Below are positions 33,910 through 42,100 of a DNA stretch of 42,100 nucleotides, piece after piece. The position numbers were made by a program, and so were the translations under genes. This DNA comes from Anaerolineae bacterium (GTDB lineage Bacteria > Chloroflexota > Anaerolineae > JAAYZQ01). The DNA lies in the NCBI GenBank assembly GCA_016929795.1, contig JAFGIA010000297.1, positions 1 through 42,100 of the forward strand. Reading direction: 5' to 3'. Every line of letters starts with the position of its first letter. Position 1 is the stretch's first letter. A model generated the notes under the pieces. It did not search any database, had not been told where the DNA came from, and saw only the letters and a program-made list of their open reading frames with translations.

Positions 33910-35259
33910 ATGAGCGATGAGCGACACGCGCACGAGCGTGAGGGACGACTGGCGAGATTGTACGCGCGTGCCACAGCCGCGCTGGCCGCACACCAGTGGG
34001 AAGATGCCCTCTTTCTCCTCGAAGAGATCGCGATGGCTAGCCCCCAATATCGCGATACGGCAGACCTTACCCAGCAGGCGTGGCACGAAGTGCGGCTGCT
34101 GCGTGCCTATAACCGGGGGATTGCCGCGCTCAAGGCAGGCGATCTGGAGAGCGCACTCGGCCATCTCAACTGGGTTGTGAACCAGCGGCCCGAATTTCGC
34201 GACAGCATGCAAAAGCTGCGTGAAGCACAGCAGCAAGCACGCCTCTCCGAGTTCTACCGGCGCGGGCTGAACCACTACACACAAGGGCGATGGACCGAGG
34301 CCATCGAAGCATTTGGGATGGTGATCGCCGTCGAGCCTGGCTATCGCCACGCCCTCGACATGCTCGAAGACAGTCGCGAGCAGCTCAAGCTGGCCAACAT
34401 GTACAGGTCGGCCATAAGCATGATCGAGTCGGACAACTGGGATGCAGCCGCCGAAGTTCTGCGCAGCATCCAGAGCCAGTCACCCGGCTACCGCGACGTA
34501 GCCAACCAGCTTCGAGAAGTCGAGCGCATGCGGGCCTTGTATATGCTCTACGAGCGAGGCACCGAGGCGCGCGATGTCGGCGAGTGGACACGCGCCATCG
34601 ATTTCTTCGATCAGGTCGTGGCTGCCCAGGAAGACTTTTTGGACGCACAGCAGCTCCTGCGCGAAGCGATCCGCGAGAAGCAGCTCAAATATCTCAACCA
34701 GGATGCGGCGGCTGCGTTCGAAGAGGGCAGGTGGAACGAGGCGATCGAGCACTATCAGAACATCATCGCCATGCGTAGCGACTATCCCCGGGCTCAGGCG
34801 CGCCTCGTAGAAGCCCGGCGCTGGCGCGACGTGCACGTCGCGTACGACGAGGGCATGCGCCAATTCAAGGCCAGGCACTGGCTGGAAGCGATCGTGCAGT
34901 TTGAAGCCATCCTCACCCTCGATCCCAGCAACCAGGATGTGCGTGACCTTCTCGATCAAGCCAGCAAACAGAAACGGCTGGCCGATCTCTACGAACACGC
35001 CGGCCGCTGCTTACATGATCAAAGCTGGCCCGAAGCAGTAGAGTGGCTGGAGCGGGTCGAGATGCTCGATCCAGGCTATCGAGATACCACCCGCCTCCTG
35101 GAAAAGGCACGCCTCCAGATCCAGCTTGCTCGCCTCTACAAGCGCGCCGCCCAGGCCTCGGAAGCGGGCGACCACGCCCAGGCTGCGGCGCTCTATGCAC
35201 AGATCATGGACCTCGATCCCACCTACCGCGACGTTGCGGCCCGCCTCGCAAATCCTTGA
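33910..35259 (+). CDS. protein of nine exact 49-residue TPR-like repeats
   Basis: A 449-residue protein. After a 13-residue cap (MSDERHAHEREGR) the whole remainder is nine tandem units of exactly 49 residues without a single indel; the last is cut to 44. Each unit has a hydrophobic-aromatic start (LARLYxRA), a W at about position 17 with EAI following, P at about 32, YRD at 34-36, and a charged third helix. The first 34 residues look like a TPR; about 15 more add a helix. No membrane segment is seen. It is probably a cytoplasmic superhelical scaffold working with the propeller protein whose gene precedes it. Confidence 0.82.
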   Translation: MSDERHAHEREGRLARLYARATAALAAHQWEDALFLLEEIAMASPQYRDTADLTQQAWHEVRLLRAYNRGIAALKAGDLESALGHLNWVVNQRPEFRDSMQKLREAQQQARLSEFYRRGLNHYTQGRWTEAIEAFGMVIAVEPGYRHALDMLEDSREQLKLANMYRSAISMIESDNWDAAAEVLRSIQSQSPGYRDVANQLREVERMRALYMLYERGTEARDVGEWTRAIDFFDQVVAAQEDFLDAQQLLREAIREKQLKYLNQDAAAAFEEGRWNEAIEHYQNIIAMRSDYPRAQARLVEARRWRDVHVAYDEGMRQFKARHWLEAIVQFEAILTLDPSNQDVRDLLDQASKQKRLADLYEHAGRCLHDQSWPEAVEWLERVEMLDPGYRDTTRLLEKARLQIQLARLYKRAAQASEAGDHAQAAALYAQIMDLDPTYRDVAARLANP

Positions 35260-35284
35260 CTTTTTCCCGTCTCGGGTGTATCAT
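35256..35284 (+). promoter_or_regulatory. promoter of aspS
   Basis: TTGACT (35256-35261), 17 nt, TATCAT (35279-35284). The predicted start, near 35291, falls inside the left 8-bp flank of MITE copy B, so the transcript begins with the element. Confidence 0.65.
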
Positions 35285-35293
35285 AGCGCAATT

Positions 35294-35374
35294 GTATCCG
35301 CTCAATAATCGGGGGTGGGGTGTGTGTGCGGTGCCCGCACACACACCCACTTCCCCCCTTTATTGAGATGATAC
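35294..35374. mobile_element. 81-bp palindromic MITE-like element, copy B, in the aspS leader
   Basis: The element starts GTATC and ends GATAC. It is nearly fully palindromic: GTATC, CTCAATAA and GGGGTGTGTGTGCGG on the left pair with CGCACACACACCC, TTATTGAG and GATAC on the right, leaving a very short loop (GTGCC). The perfect 8-bp direct repeat GCGCAATT flanks it (35286-35293 and 35375-35382). It shares sequence with copy A at 27321-27399. It lies between the -10 box and the aspS start and would fold as a long hairpin at the 5' end of the mRNA. Confidence 0.78.
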
Positions 35375-35402
35375 GCGCAATTCATTGCAGTGGGAGGAAC
35401 TC

Positions 35403-37178
35403 ATGTTAAAAACCCACAACTGCGGCGAGCTCCGTGCCGAGCACGCCGGTGAAATGGTGACCCTGGCAGGATGGGTGCACCGCTACCGCAGCCACGGCGG
35501 CGTCTACTTTATCAACCTGCGCGACCGGTCTGGCGTGGTGCAGATCACATTTGACCAGCAGACGGCACCCGATGCCTTTGTGGTTGCCGGCGAGGCACGC
35601 CCCGAGTGGGTGCTCCAGGTCCGGGGCACGGTGCAGCGCCGGCCGCCCGGCCTCGAAAACCTCGAGATGACCACCGGCGCGATAGAGGTTGCCGCCACCA
35701 GCGCCCGCGTCCTCAACCCGGCCCACACGCCCCCCTTCCTGATCGACCGCGAAGAGGCCGTGGCCGAGGCGCTGCGCTTGCGCTACCGCTACCTCGACCT
35801 GCGCCGCGAGCGGATGCAGCGCAACATGATCCTGCGCCACCGGGTCGTCAAGTTCATCCGCGACTTTTTGGACGAGCACGGGTTTATCGAGATCGAGACG
35901 CCGATCCTCACCAAGAGCACGCCCGAGGGCGCGCGCGACTACCTGGTGCCCAGCCGCACCCACCCGGGCCACTTTTTTGCCCTGCCCCAGTCGCCGCAGC
36001 AGCTCAAGCAATTGCTCATGGTGGCAGGGTTCGAGCGTTACTTCCAGATTGCGCGCTGCTTCCGCGACGAGGATCTACGCGGCGACCGCCAGCCCGAGTT
36101 CACCCAGCTCGACCTGGAGATGAGCTTTGCCGAGCGCGAGGACGTGATGCAGCTCATCGAAGAGATGTACACGCGCATCATCGAGGAGCTGACCGACAAG
36201 CGGCTGATGGCCAGGCCCTTCCCGCGCCTGACCTATCATGAGGCAGTCGAGCGCTTTGGCAAGGATAACCCCGACATCCGCTTCGGCCTGGAGCTGGTGG
36301 ACATTGCCGACCTGGTCGCCGGCGGGGGGTTTGGCGTGTTCAGCCAGGCCCTCTCTGCCGGAGGCCGGGTGAAGGGCATCCGCGCCCCCGGCCTGGCGGA
36401 CTATAGCCGCAAGCAGATCGACGAGCTGACCGAGTTTGTCAAGGGCTATGGCGCCCGCGGGCTCGCCTGGCTGGCCCTCGGCACAGAGGGCATCCGCTCC
36501 TCCTTTGCCAAGTTCCTGGCCGACGAGACAGTCGCTGCCATCGTAGATCGCCTTGGCGCGCAGCCAGGTGACCTGCTCCTCTTTGTCGCCGACAGGCCGG
36601 CCATCGTCGCCGAGTCGCTTGCCCGGCTCCGTGTGCTCCTTGGCGACCGCCTCGGCCTGCGCGACCCGAACGTGCTCGGCATGGTCTGGATCGTCGACTG
36701 GCCCCTTTTCCTCTGGAACGAAGAGGAGCAGCACTGGGAATCGCACCACCACCTCTTTACCGCCCCTGTGCCCGACGACATCCCACTCCTCTACTCCGAT
36801 CCCGGCGCCGCCCGCAGCCAGCAGTACGACCTGGTGTGCAACGACTACGAGATCGCAGGCGGCAGCATCCGGATCCACCAGCGTGACGTCCAGGAAAAGA
36901 TCTTTGAGCTGATCGGCCTCGACGTCGAGGATGCCAAGCAGCAGTTCGGCCACATGCTCGAAGCGTTCGAGTTTGGCACACCCCCTCACGGCGGCATCGC
37001 CCCTGGCATCGAGCGCCTGGTCATGCTCCTGGCCGGCGAGCCCAACATTCGCGAGGTCATGGCCTTTCCCAAGACCCAGACGGCGTCCGACCCGATGATC
37101 GGCACCCCGTCACCTGTCACGGAGGAACAGCTCCAGGCGCTCCACATCCGCGTGATAGACGAACCGGAGACAGCCTGA
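35403..37178 (+). CDS. aspS: aspartyl-tRNA synthetase
   Basis: A 591-residue bacterial-type class II synthetase charging tRNA-Asp. The OB-fold anticodon-binding domain (about 1-105) includes [20 protein letters not shown]. Motif 2 is [18 protein letters not shown], the GAD insertion follows (about 290-420), and motif 3 is [13 protein letters not shown]. Length is typical. Whether it also charges tRNA-Asn cannot be settled here. The ATG at 35403 has GGGAGG about 6 nt upstream; an in-frame earlier start would lie in the leader. Its 5' leader is dominated by MITE copy B, and a 6S-like RNA gene follows. Confidence 0.95.
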   Translation: MLKTHNCGELRAEHAGEMVTLAGWVHRYRSHGGVYFINLRDRSGVVQITFDQQTAPDAFVVAGEARPEWVLQVRGTVQRRPPGLENLEMTTGAIEVAATSARVLNPAHTPPFLIDREEAVAEALRLRYRYLDLRRERMQRNMILRHRVVKFIRDFLDEHGFIEIETPILTKSTPEGARDYLVPSRTHPGHFFALPQSPQQLKQLLMVAGFERYFQIARCFRDEDLRGDRQPEFTQLDLEMSFAEREDVMQLIEEMYTRIIEELTDKRLMARPFPRLTYHEAVERFGKDNPDIRFGLELVDIADLVAGGGFGVFSQALSAGGRVKGIRAPGLADYSRKQIDELTEFVKGYGARGLAWLALGTEGIRSSFAKFLADETVAAIVDRLGAQPGDLLLFVADRPAIVAESLARLRVLLGDRLGLRDPNVLGMVWIVDWPLFLWNEEEQHWESHHHLFTAPVPDDIPLLYSDPGAARSQQYDLVCNDYEIAGGSIRIHQRDVQEKIFELIGLDVEDAKQQFGHMLEAFEFGTPPHGGIAPGIERLVMLLAGEPNIREVMAFPKTQTASDPMIGTPSPVTEEQLQALHIRVIDEPETA

Positions 37179-37195
37179 GCCAGGACGTGGCGGAT

Positions 37196-37224
37196 TTGCA
37201 CATTTTCCGGTTTTGTGGTATGAT
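37196..37224 (+). promoter_or_regulatory. promoter of the 6S-like RNA
   Basis: TTGCAC (37196-37201), 17 nt, TATGAT (37219-37224). The predicted start at about 37232 is just before the closing stem of the RNA. Confidence 0.7.
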
Positions 37225-37231
37225 AGGGCTC

Positions 37232-37413
37232 GACAGACCCTGCTGTGTTAGTGATGTCTGTAGAGAGGTCCGAGCCAACACCTTTATAAGGGGGGCCGGG
37301 CGCCAGAGGGGATGCGATAGCCTCGCCGAAGGCAAGGCAGTAACCGATGGGTAGGCTCCCACCTGCTTATGCAGGTTCGGAACCAACAAGACACACGGCA
37401 CAGCGGGGTCATT
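37232..37413 (+). ncRNA. ssrS: probable 6S RNA
   Basis: A non-coding gene of about 180 nt with its own promoter and intrinsic terminator. GACCCTGCTGTG (37236-37247) pairs with CACAGCGGGGTC (37399-37410) as a 12-bp closing stem; TGTCT (37255-37259) pairs with AGACA (37389-37393), and GGTCCGAGCC (37268-37277) with GGTTCGGAACC (37374-37384). Inner hairpins include ACCTGC-TTAT-GCAGGT. The closing region (CCTGCTGTGTTAGT and ACAAGACACACGGC) resembles Bacillus 6S-1, and as I recall that RNA also lies next to aspS. 6S RNA traps sigma70 RNA polymerase by mimicking an open promoter. The class is inferred; a structured RNA gene is much surer. Confidence 0.7.
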
Positions 37414-37415
37414 TC

Positions 37416-37451
37416 ACGCCACCGGAGCCCCCGTTCCGGTGGCGTTTCTTT
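37416..37451 (+). terminator. intrinsic terminator of the 6S-like RNA
   Basis: Perfect stem CGCCACCGGA (37417-37426) and TCCGGTGGCG (37435-37444) with an 8-nt loop, followed by TTTCTTT (37445-37451). Confidence 0.88.
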
Positions 37452-37477
37452 GCCAGCCACTCGTTCCCAGAGGCCCG

Positions 37478-39736
37478 ATGCGCCGTGTGATCACGCTGAA
37501 CGGCGACGATTGGCGCCTGGGTCGTGCGCCCCGGGGGGCTACCCCGAACGATGCCGCCTGGTCCGAGATCGACCTCGTCGGCGCATGGCTGCCCGCCACC
37601 GTGCCGGGCAACGTGCGCGCCGACCTGGCACGTGCCGGCCAACTGCCCGACCTCCACTACGCCTGCCAGTTCGACGCCGCCCGCTGGGTCGACGACCATT
37701 GCTGGTGGTTGGTGCGCGACTGGCCCCACGCGGCCGCACCGGGCGAGCGCGTCCATCTCCTCTTCCACGGGCTCGACTACCAGGGCAGCCTCTGGATCAA
37801 CGGCCATTCCCTCGGCCGTTTCGAAGGCATGTTCGCGCCGCGCCGCTACGACGTCACCTCGCTGCTTGCCAGTGAAAACCGCCTCGCCGTGCGCCTCGAC
37901 GGCCCGCGCTGGCTCCCAGGCGACCGGAGCACGCCGCGGGAAAGGTTCCTCAACCAGATCGAGGCCAGGTTCAGCAGCCTGTCGAGCGCCTACCCCCACC
38001 GCCGCGACACGCTGAAATGCCAGATGAGCTTTGGTTGGGACTTTGCCCCCCCGCTGCCCACCCTCGGCCTGTGGGACGACGTGCTCGCCGTCGTCACCGG
38101 CGGGCTATTCGTCGAGCACGTCGCCGTCAACACGGCCCTGGGCGAGGGCCAGGCCATGGTCGACCTGCAGGTCGTGCTCGATGCCGCCTCCCCCGGCCCG
38201 GCCCAGATCATTTGCACCCTCACCCCCGACACGTTTGATGGCGAGCCGCTGCACGTTCAGCGCGACGTCGACCTCCCGGCCGGGTCCAGCCGCCACCCCC
38301 TGCGCCTCCAGGTGCCTGCCCCTCACCTCTGGTGGCCCTGGGACCACGGCCGGCCCGACCTCTACCGCCTCGCCGTGCAGGTGACCCGCGCCGGCCGCGT
38401 CCTCGATATCCACGAACAGGCGATCGGCTTGCGCTGCATCGAGCTGGACGGTTGGACGCTGCGCGTGAACGGCCGGCCCGTCTACGCCCGTGGTGCCAAC
38501 TGGGTCCCTGCCAGCATCTTGCCCGGCACCGTGCGCCAGGCCGATTATCAGGCGCTTCTCGAGCTCGCGCGCGCTGCCAACGCCAACCTGCTGCGCGTGT
38601 GGGGCGGCGGCCTGCGCGAAAAGGCCGCCTTCTACGACCTGTGCGACAGGCTCGGCCTGCTCGTGTGGCAGGAATTCCCCCTCGCCTGCGCCTTTGTGAC
38701 ACGCTTCCCTCGCTCGGCCAGCTACCTGGCCCTGGTCGACGCCGAGGCACGCGCCATCGTGCGCACCCTGCAGGCGCATCCCAGCCTCGCCCTCTGGTGT
38801 GGCGGCAACGAGCTCGACCCGGCGCGCAACGCCCCCGTCGTCGACACCCTGCGTCGCGCCGTCGCCGCCGAGGACCCGGCGCGCCCCTTCCTGCCCGCCT
38901 CGCCAGCCGGCGGCGACAGCCACGATTGGAGCGTGTGGCACAATTTCCATCCCCCTTCCGCCTATCGCCTCACCCGCCCCGGCTTTGCCAGCGAGTTTGG
39001 CCTCCAGGCCCCGCCCGACGTGCCCTCGCTGCGCCGCTTCGTCCCACCCGGCGAGTTGTGGCCTCCCGGCCCGTCGTGGGCCTGCCACGGCGCCCAACTC
39101 AAAAAGCTGTGGCGCTACGCCCGCCCCTTCCTTCTGGGCAGAGAGGTTGACCTGGAGGCATTCGTGGCCGCCAGCCAACGGGCCCAGGCTGAAGGGCTGC
39201 GCGTCGGCATCGAGCACTATCGCCGCCTGAAGGCAGAGGGCAATGGCGGCGCAATCGTGTGGCAGCTCAACGAGCCCTGGCCCGCCATCTCCTGGGCACT
39301 CGTCGACCACTATCGCCAGCCCAAGCCCGCCTACCAGGCCGTGCGCCGCGCCTTCCAGCCCCTGCTGATCAGCCTCGACTATCCACCGCGCGCCTACCGC
39401 CCCGGCGACCTGCTCCCCTTCCACGCCTGGGTGATCAACGACCGCCCCCAGCCCCTGCCCGGCTGCCGGCTCCAGGTTGCGCTGACCGGCCGGGATGGGC
39501 ATGTCGTCCAGCAGATCGAACAGGCCGTCGACGTCGACGCCACCTCGGCGCGGATCGTCGCACAAGCCAGGTGGCCGCTCCCCGAAGGCGGCGGCTGGCA
39601 CCTCGCCGCCCGCCTGCACCAGGATGGCGTCGTCCTCTCAGAAAACGACTACGACCTGGAGGCGCACGACAGCCTGCACCCCACCCTGCGCCAGCGCCTC
39701 TGGGCATGGCTCACAGGCCGGGTCGTGCCGTCCTGA
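37478..39736 (+). CDS. GH2 family beta-mannosidase
   Basis: A 752-residue glycoside hydrolase of family 2, beta-mannosidase type, removing terminal beta-mannose. The N-terminal jelly-roll (about 1-170) includes FHGLDYQGSLWINGHSLG; the TIM barrel carries the acid/base Glu445 in WCGGNELDP and the nucleophile Glu506 in FASEFGLQ. RGANWVPASILPG and LLRVWGGGLREKAAFYDLCD are typical mannosidase segments. A C-terminal beta domain follows. There is no signal peptide, so it probably acts on imported oligosaccharides. The ATG at 37478 follows AGAGG at 6 nt, after the 6S terminator; its promoter is not obvious. Confidence 0.92.
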   Translation: MRRVITLNGDDWRLGRAPRGATPNDAAWSEIDLVGAWLPATVPGNVRADLARAGQLPDLHYACQFDAARWVDDHCWWLVRDWPHAAAPGERVHLLFHGLDYQGSLWINGHSLGRFEGMFAPRRYDVTSLLASENRLAVRLDGPRWLPGDRSTPRERFLNQIEARFSSLSSAYPHRRDTLKCQMSFGWDFAPPLPTLGLWDDVLAVVTGGLFVEHVAVNTALGEGQAMVDLQVVLDAASPGPAQIICTLTPDTFDGEPLHVQRDVDLPAGSSRHPLRLQVPAPHLWWPWDHGRPDLYRLAVQVTRAGRVLDIHEQAIGLRCIELDGWTLRVNGRPVYARGANWVPASILPGTVRQADYQALLELARAANANLLRVWGGGLREKAAFYDLCDRLGLLVWQEFPLACAFVTRFPRSASYLALVDAEARAIVRTLQAHPSLALWCGGNELDPARNAPVVDTLRRAVAAEDPARPFLPASPAGGDSHDWSVWHNFHPPSAYRLTRPGFASEFGLQAPPDVPSLRRFVPPGELWPPGPSWACHGAQLKKLWRYARPFLLGREVDLEAFVAASQRAQAEGLRVGIEHYRRLKAEGNGGAIVWQLNEPWPAISWALVDHYRQPKPAYQAVRRAFQPLLISLDYPPRAYRPGDLLPFHAWVINDRPQPLPGCRLQVALTGRDGHVVQQIEQAVDVDATSARIVAQARWPLPEGGGWHLAARLHQDGVVLSENDYDLEAHDSLHPTLRQRLWAWLTGRVVPS

Positions 39737-39775
39737 TCCGCTCATCCTTCCCACCTTCCATGCTCCCACCCCGAT

Positions 39776-39805
39776 TTGGGGTCCCCTGCCTGCCTGTGCT
39801 ATAAT
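39776..39805 (+). promoter_or_regulatory. promoter next to the start codon of the threonine-synthase-like gene
   Basis: TTGGGG (39776-39781), 18 nt, TATAAT (39800-39805). The ATG is at 39813, only 7 nt after the -10, so transcription would begin at or just beside the start codon (leaderless mRNA). Confidence 0.6.
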
Positions 39806-39812
39806 CTCCCCG

Positions 39813-40931
39813 ATGACTGCGGACAATTGCTTTGTATGCGATACGTGCGGGTCCGAGTACCCACTCGACACCCGCGACTGGAGCTGCCCGTGCGGTGGCC
39901 TGTTCGAACTGGCGCACTGGCCCCCCTTTGACCCGGCTCGGATCGATCCCGATCGGCCCGGCCTGTGGCGCTACCGCCACCTCCTGCCCCTCGACCCGGC
40001 GTGGGAGCCCGTTTCCCTGGGCGAGGTGCAGACGCCTCTCATAGCCGCCCGGTGGGCTGGCGCGTCGTGCGCGCTCAAGATCGAGTCCGCCCTGCCCACC
40101 GGCTCCTTCAAGGACCGCGGCACCGCCCTGCTGATGACCGCGCTGCGTGGCCTGGGCGTCACACGGATCGTCGAGGATTCGTCGGGCAATGCCGGGGCCA
40201 GCGTGGCCGCCTATGCGGCCCGTGCCGGCATCGCCGTCGAGATCTGTGTGCCCCACACGAGCGCCGGCCCCAAGATCGCCCAGATGGCTGCCTACGGCGC
40301 CGAAGTCATCCAGATCAAGGGCAAGCGCGAGTACGCCGCCCTCGCCGCGTGGGCCGCCGCTGCGCACGGCAGCTACTATGCCAGCCACGTATTCAACCCC
40401 TTCTTCCTCGCCGGCATCGAAACCCTCGCCTACGAGCTGTGGGAGCAGCTTGGCCGGCGCGCACCAGCCCACATCGTCCTGCCCGTCGGCAGCGGCACGC
40501 TCCTCCTTGGCCTCTATCGCGGCTTTGGCCGGCTCCACCAGGCCGGCCTCGTCGAGCGCCTGCCGCGCCTCGTGGCTGTCCAGGCTGCCGTCTGCCCGCC
40601 CATCTATCACGCCTTCCAGCACAACCTCGACGACCTGGTGCCAGTCCCCTGCCAGCCGTCGATCGCCAGCGGCATCTCGATCGGCAAACCACCCCGCGGC
40701 GCCCAGGTCCTCGCCGCCGTCCGCGCCACCGGCGGCACCGTGCTCGCCGTGACCGAGGACGAGATCGTAACCGCGCGCGACACTCTCGCCCGCGCCGGGT
40801 TCCATGTCGAAGACACCGCCGCCGCCGCCCCTGCTGTGCTGGCCCGCGCTGACCTGCCCCCTGCCGGCAGCACCGCCCCGTGCGTCCTGATCCTCACCGC
40901 CCACGGCCTCAAGACCTGCTCGGACGGGTAG
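39813..40931 (+). CDS. threonine synthase-like PLP-dependent enzyme
   Basis: A 372-residue fold-type II PLP enzyme. A zinc-ribbon start (C9, C12, C25, C27 in CDTCG and CPCGG) precedes the catalytic domain with the PLP lysine K100 in LPTGSFKDRGT, the substrate loop EDSSGNAGAS and a phosphate-binding VGSGTLLLG. This pattern fits threonine synthase (O-phosphohomoserine to threonine), although related lyases share it, and no thrA or thrB is nearby. There is no ribosome site, in line with the promoter 7 nt before the ATG. The MazG-like gene starts 3 nt after the stop. Confidence 0.85.
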   Translation: MTADNCFVCDTCGSEYPLDTRDWSCPCGGLFELAHWPPFDPARIDPDRPGLWRYRHLLPLDPAWEPVSLGEVQTPLIAARWAGASCALKIESALPTGSFKDRGTALLMTALRGLGVTRIVEDSSGNAGASVAAYAARAGIAVEICVPHTSAGPKIAQMAAYGAEVIQIKGKREYAALAAWAAAAHGSYYASHVFNPFFLAGIETLAYELWEQLGRRAPAHIVLPVGSGTLLLGLYRGFGRLHQAGLVERLPRLVAVQAAVCPPIYHAFQHNLDDLVPVPCQPSIASGISIGKPPRGAQVLAAVRATGGTVLAVTEDEIVTARDTLARAGFHVEDTAAAAPAVLARADLPPAGSTAPCVLILTAHGLKTCSDG

Positions 40932-40934
40932 ACC

Positions 40935-41252
40935 ATGGATTTCCAGGCGCGCGTCCACGCGTTTCTCGCCCGCCACCACCTGGCGCACACACCCGAGACC
41001 CACGCCCTCGACCTGGCCTCCGAGGTGGGCGAAGTGTCCAAGGCGCTCCTCGAGGCGACCCACTATGGGCAGCGCCGGGCCGTCGCCGGGCCGGCACTCG
41101 AATCAGAGCTCGGCGACGCCTTCTATGCCCTCGTCACCCTCGCCGAAAGCCTCGACGTCGACCTGTCGGCTGCCCTCGACGCTGCCCTGGCTCGCTACGA
41201 GGCCCGCATTGCCGCCACCGGCCACAGCGGCAACCCACACCCTGGACCATGA
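40935..41252 (+). CDS. MazG-like nucleotide pyrophosphohydrolase
   Basis: A 105-residue all-alpha NTP pyrophosphohydrolase of the MazG-like superfamily. The metal site is formed by EVGEVSKALLE (ExxE) and ESELGDAFYALVTLAE (ExxD). Such enzymes hydrolyse NTPs or dNTPs to monophosphates, often as house-cleaning of aberrant nucleotides. Length equals the single-domain form. It starts 3 nt after the threonine-synthase-like gene and ends 25 nt before rnc, so all three probably share one transcript. Confidence 0.88.
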   Translation: MDFQARVHAFLARHHLAHTPETHALDLASEVGEVSKALLEATHYGQRRAVAGPALESELGDAFYALVTLAESLDVDLSAALDAALARYEARIAATGHSGNPHPGP

Positions 41253-41277
41253 CACCCACCAGAAAGGAACCACACCC

Positions 41278-41988
41278 ATGACCCAGATCACTGACCTCGA
41301 AAACAAACTGGGCATCACCTTCCGCGACAAAAGCCTCCTGCACCGCGCGCTCATCCACCGCTCCTACCTGAACGAGCACCCCGACTTTCCCCTCGAGGAC
41401 AACGAGCGGCTCGAATTCCTGGGCGACGCCGTGCTCGACTTTCTCACCGGCGAGTACCTCTACCACCGCTTCCCCGAGCTGCGCGAGGGGCATCTCACCA
41501 GCCTCCGCTCCTCCCTCGTCCGCCGCGAGACCCTGGCGCGCTTTGCGCGCCACATCGACCTGGGCGGCTACCTGCTCATGGGCCACGGCGAGGTCGAGAC
41601 TGGCGGCCGCGAGCGCCCCGCCACCCTGTGCGCCGCCTTCGAGGCCCTCGTCGGCGCCATCTACCTCGACCAGGGCACCGATCCGCTCCGCGAGCTGCTC
41701 GAGCCCCTCATCGCCCCCGAAGTGGCGCGCACCGTGGCCGACGAGCTCGACAAAGACGCCAAGAGCCGCCTGCAAGAGATCGCCCAGGCCCGCCTCCACC
41801 ACACCCCGCGCTACGGCACCCTCGCCACCACCGGCCCCGACCACGCCAAAGAGTTCACCGTCCAGGTCACCATCGGCGGCCGCCCCTACGGCATCGGCTA
41901 CGGCCTCAGCAAACAGCAGGCCGCCCAGGCCGCCGCCCAAGAAGCCCTGGCCCGCATCGACCAGGAGGACCTGCCCCCCGGGGAATAA
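41278..41988 (+). CDS. rnc: ribonuclease III
   Basis: A 236-residue double-stranded RNA endonuclease that processes rRNA and structured mRNAs. The RNase III signature NERLEFLGDAVLDFLTGEYL (about residues 41-60) and the second acidic pair in CAAFEALVGAIYLDQG are intact; the C-terminal dsRNA-binding domain (about 160-230) has the KSRLQEIAQ and YGLSKQQAAQAAAQEAL segments. The ATG at 41278 has AAAGGAA about 9 nt upstream; an earlier ATG at 41250 in the same frame gives a non-family extension. It ends 25 nt before the poly-C run. Confidence 0.96.
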   Translation: MTQITDLENKLGITFRDKSLLHRALIHRSYLNEHPDFPLEDNERLEFLGDAVLDFLTGEYLYHRFPELREGHLTSLRSSLVRRETLARFARHIDLGGYLLMGHGEVETGGRERPATLCAAFEALVGAIYLDQGTDPLRELLEPLIAPEVARTVADELDKDAKSRLQEIAQARLHHTPRYGTLATTGPDHAKEFTVQVTIGGRPYGIGYGLSKQQAAQAAAQEALARIDQEDLPPGE

Positions 41989-42013
41989 CCACAAGCTGGC
42001 GGGGAAAGCAGCT

Positions 42014-42100
<87 letters not shown>

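Noticed and set aside
35291..35402. T-box leader of aspS
   Set aside because: No T-box consensus or antiterminator pair is present; the hairpin is explained by a palindromic element with its own target duplication.
37232..37413. SRP RNA, RNase P RNA, or a glycine or c-di-GMP riboswitch
   Set aside because: The GGAA-tetraloop helix of SRP RNA and the conserved P4 core of RNase P are missing. The GCCGAAGGCAAGG and GGGGATGCGATAGCC pieces only partly match riboswitch cores, and the closing stem plus terminator before an independent ribosome site fit a stand-alone RNA better.

Overview
The window reads as a contig end from a GC-rich bacterium, most likely a Chloroflexota member (Anaerolineae-like) and probably from a metagenome assembly. 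This is an inference from gene content and style: Thr/Pro-rich linkers behind single membrane anchors, many TPR proteins, a NurA/HerA pair, ThyX instead of ThyA, tandem M42 peptidases, many GTG/TTG starts, and consensus sigma70-type promoters (TTGACA/TATAAT, usually 17-nt spacing) standing out in GC-rich DNA. No rRNA, tRNA or CRISPR array was found. The last ~87 bases are a poly-C run that looks like a sequencing or assembly artefact.

Bases 1-16000 are mostly minus strand: yjbQ, a phosphate acyltransferase, the NAD(P)HX repair enzyme nnr and a CcmC-like haem protein; a divergent TlpA-type thioredoxin; then cdaA (c-di-AMP synthase with an altered DGA motif), a 757-residue TPR protein and argF with a large palindromic repeat between them; a pseudokinase-like/von Willebrand A membrane protein; an unrecognised protein; and the operon nurA - HAS-barrel protein - herA - thyX.

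Bases 15900-17050 are a small patch of foreign DNA: a decayed tyrosine-recombinase end, a live-looking DUF104/PIN toxin-antitoxin pair with its own promoter, and a decayed RHS core fragment. The strand then switches to plus: xpt and guaA (guanine-nucleotide supply), a polytopic membrane protein translationally coupled to hyuA and hyuB, then a convergent TgpA-like transglutaminase membrane protein.

Bases 26500-35260 hold back-to-back promoters, a Thr/Pro-rich anchored protein, a small membrane protein, three consecutive M42 aminopeptidase paralogues, a TPR protein, a prepilin peptidase, a TolB-like propeller protein and a protein built from nine indel-free 49-residue helical repeats. Bases 35250-41990 hold aspS, a probable 6S RNA with its own promoter and terminator, a GH2 beta-mannosidase, and the set threonine-synthase-like / MazG-like / rnc, whose first gene looks leaderless.

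The most novel signal is a pair of ~80-bp palindromic elements (27321-27399 and 35294-35374) that share sequence, start GTATC and end TAC, and are each flanked by a perfect 8-bp direct repeat (CATGAAAC and GCGCAATT). This is the signature of a non-autonomous mobile element (MITE). One copy lies between the aspS promoter and its start codon, so it forms nearly the whole aspS 5' leader.
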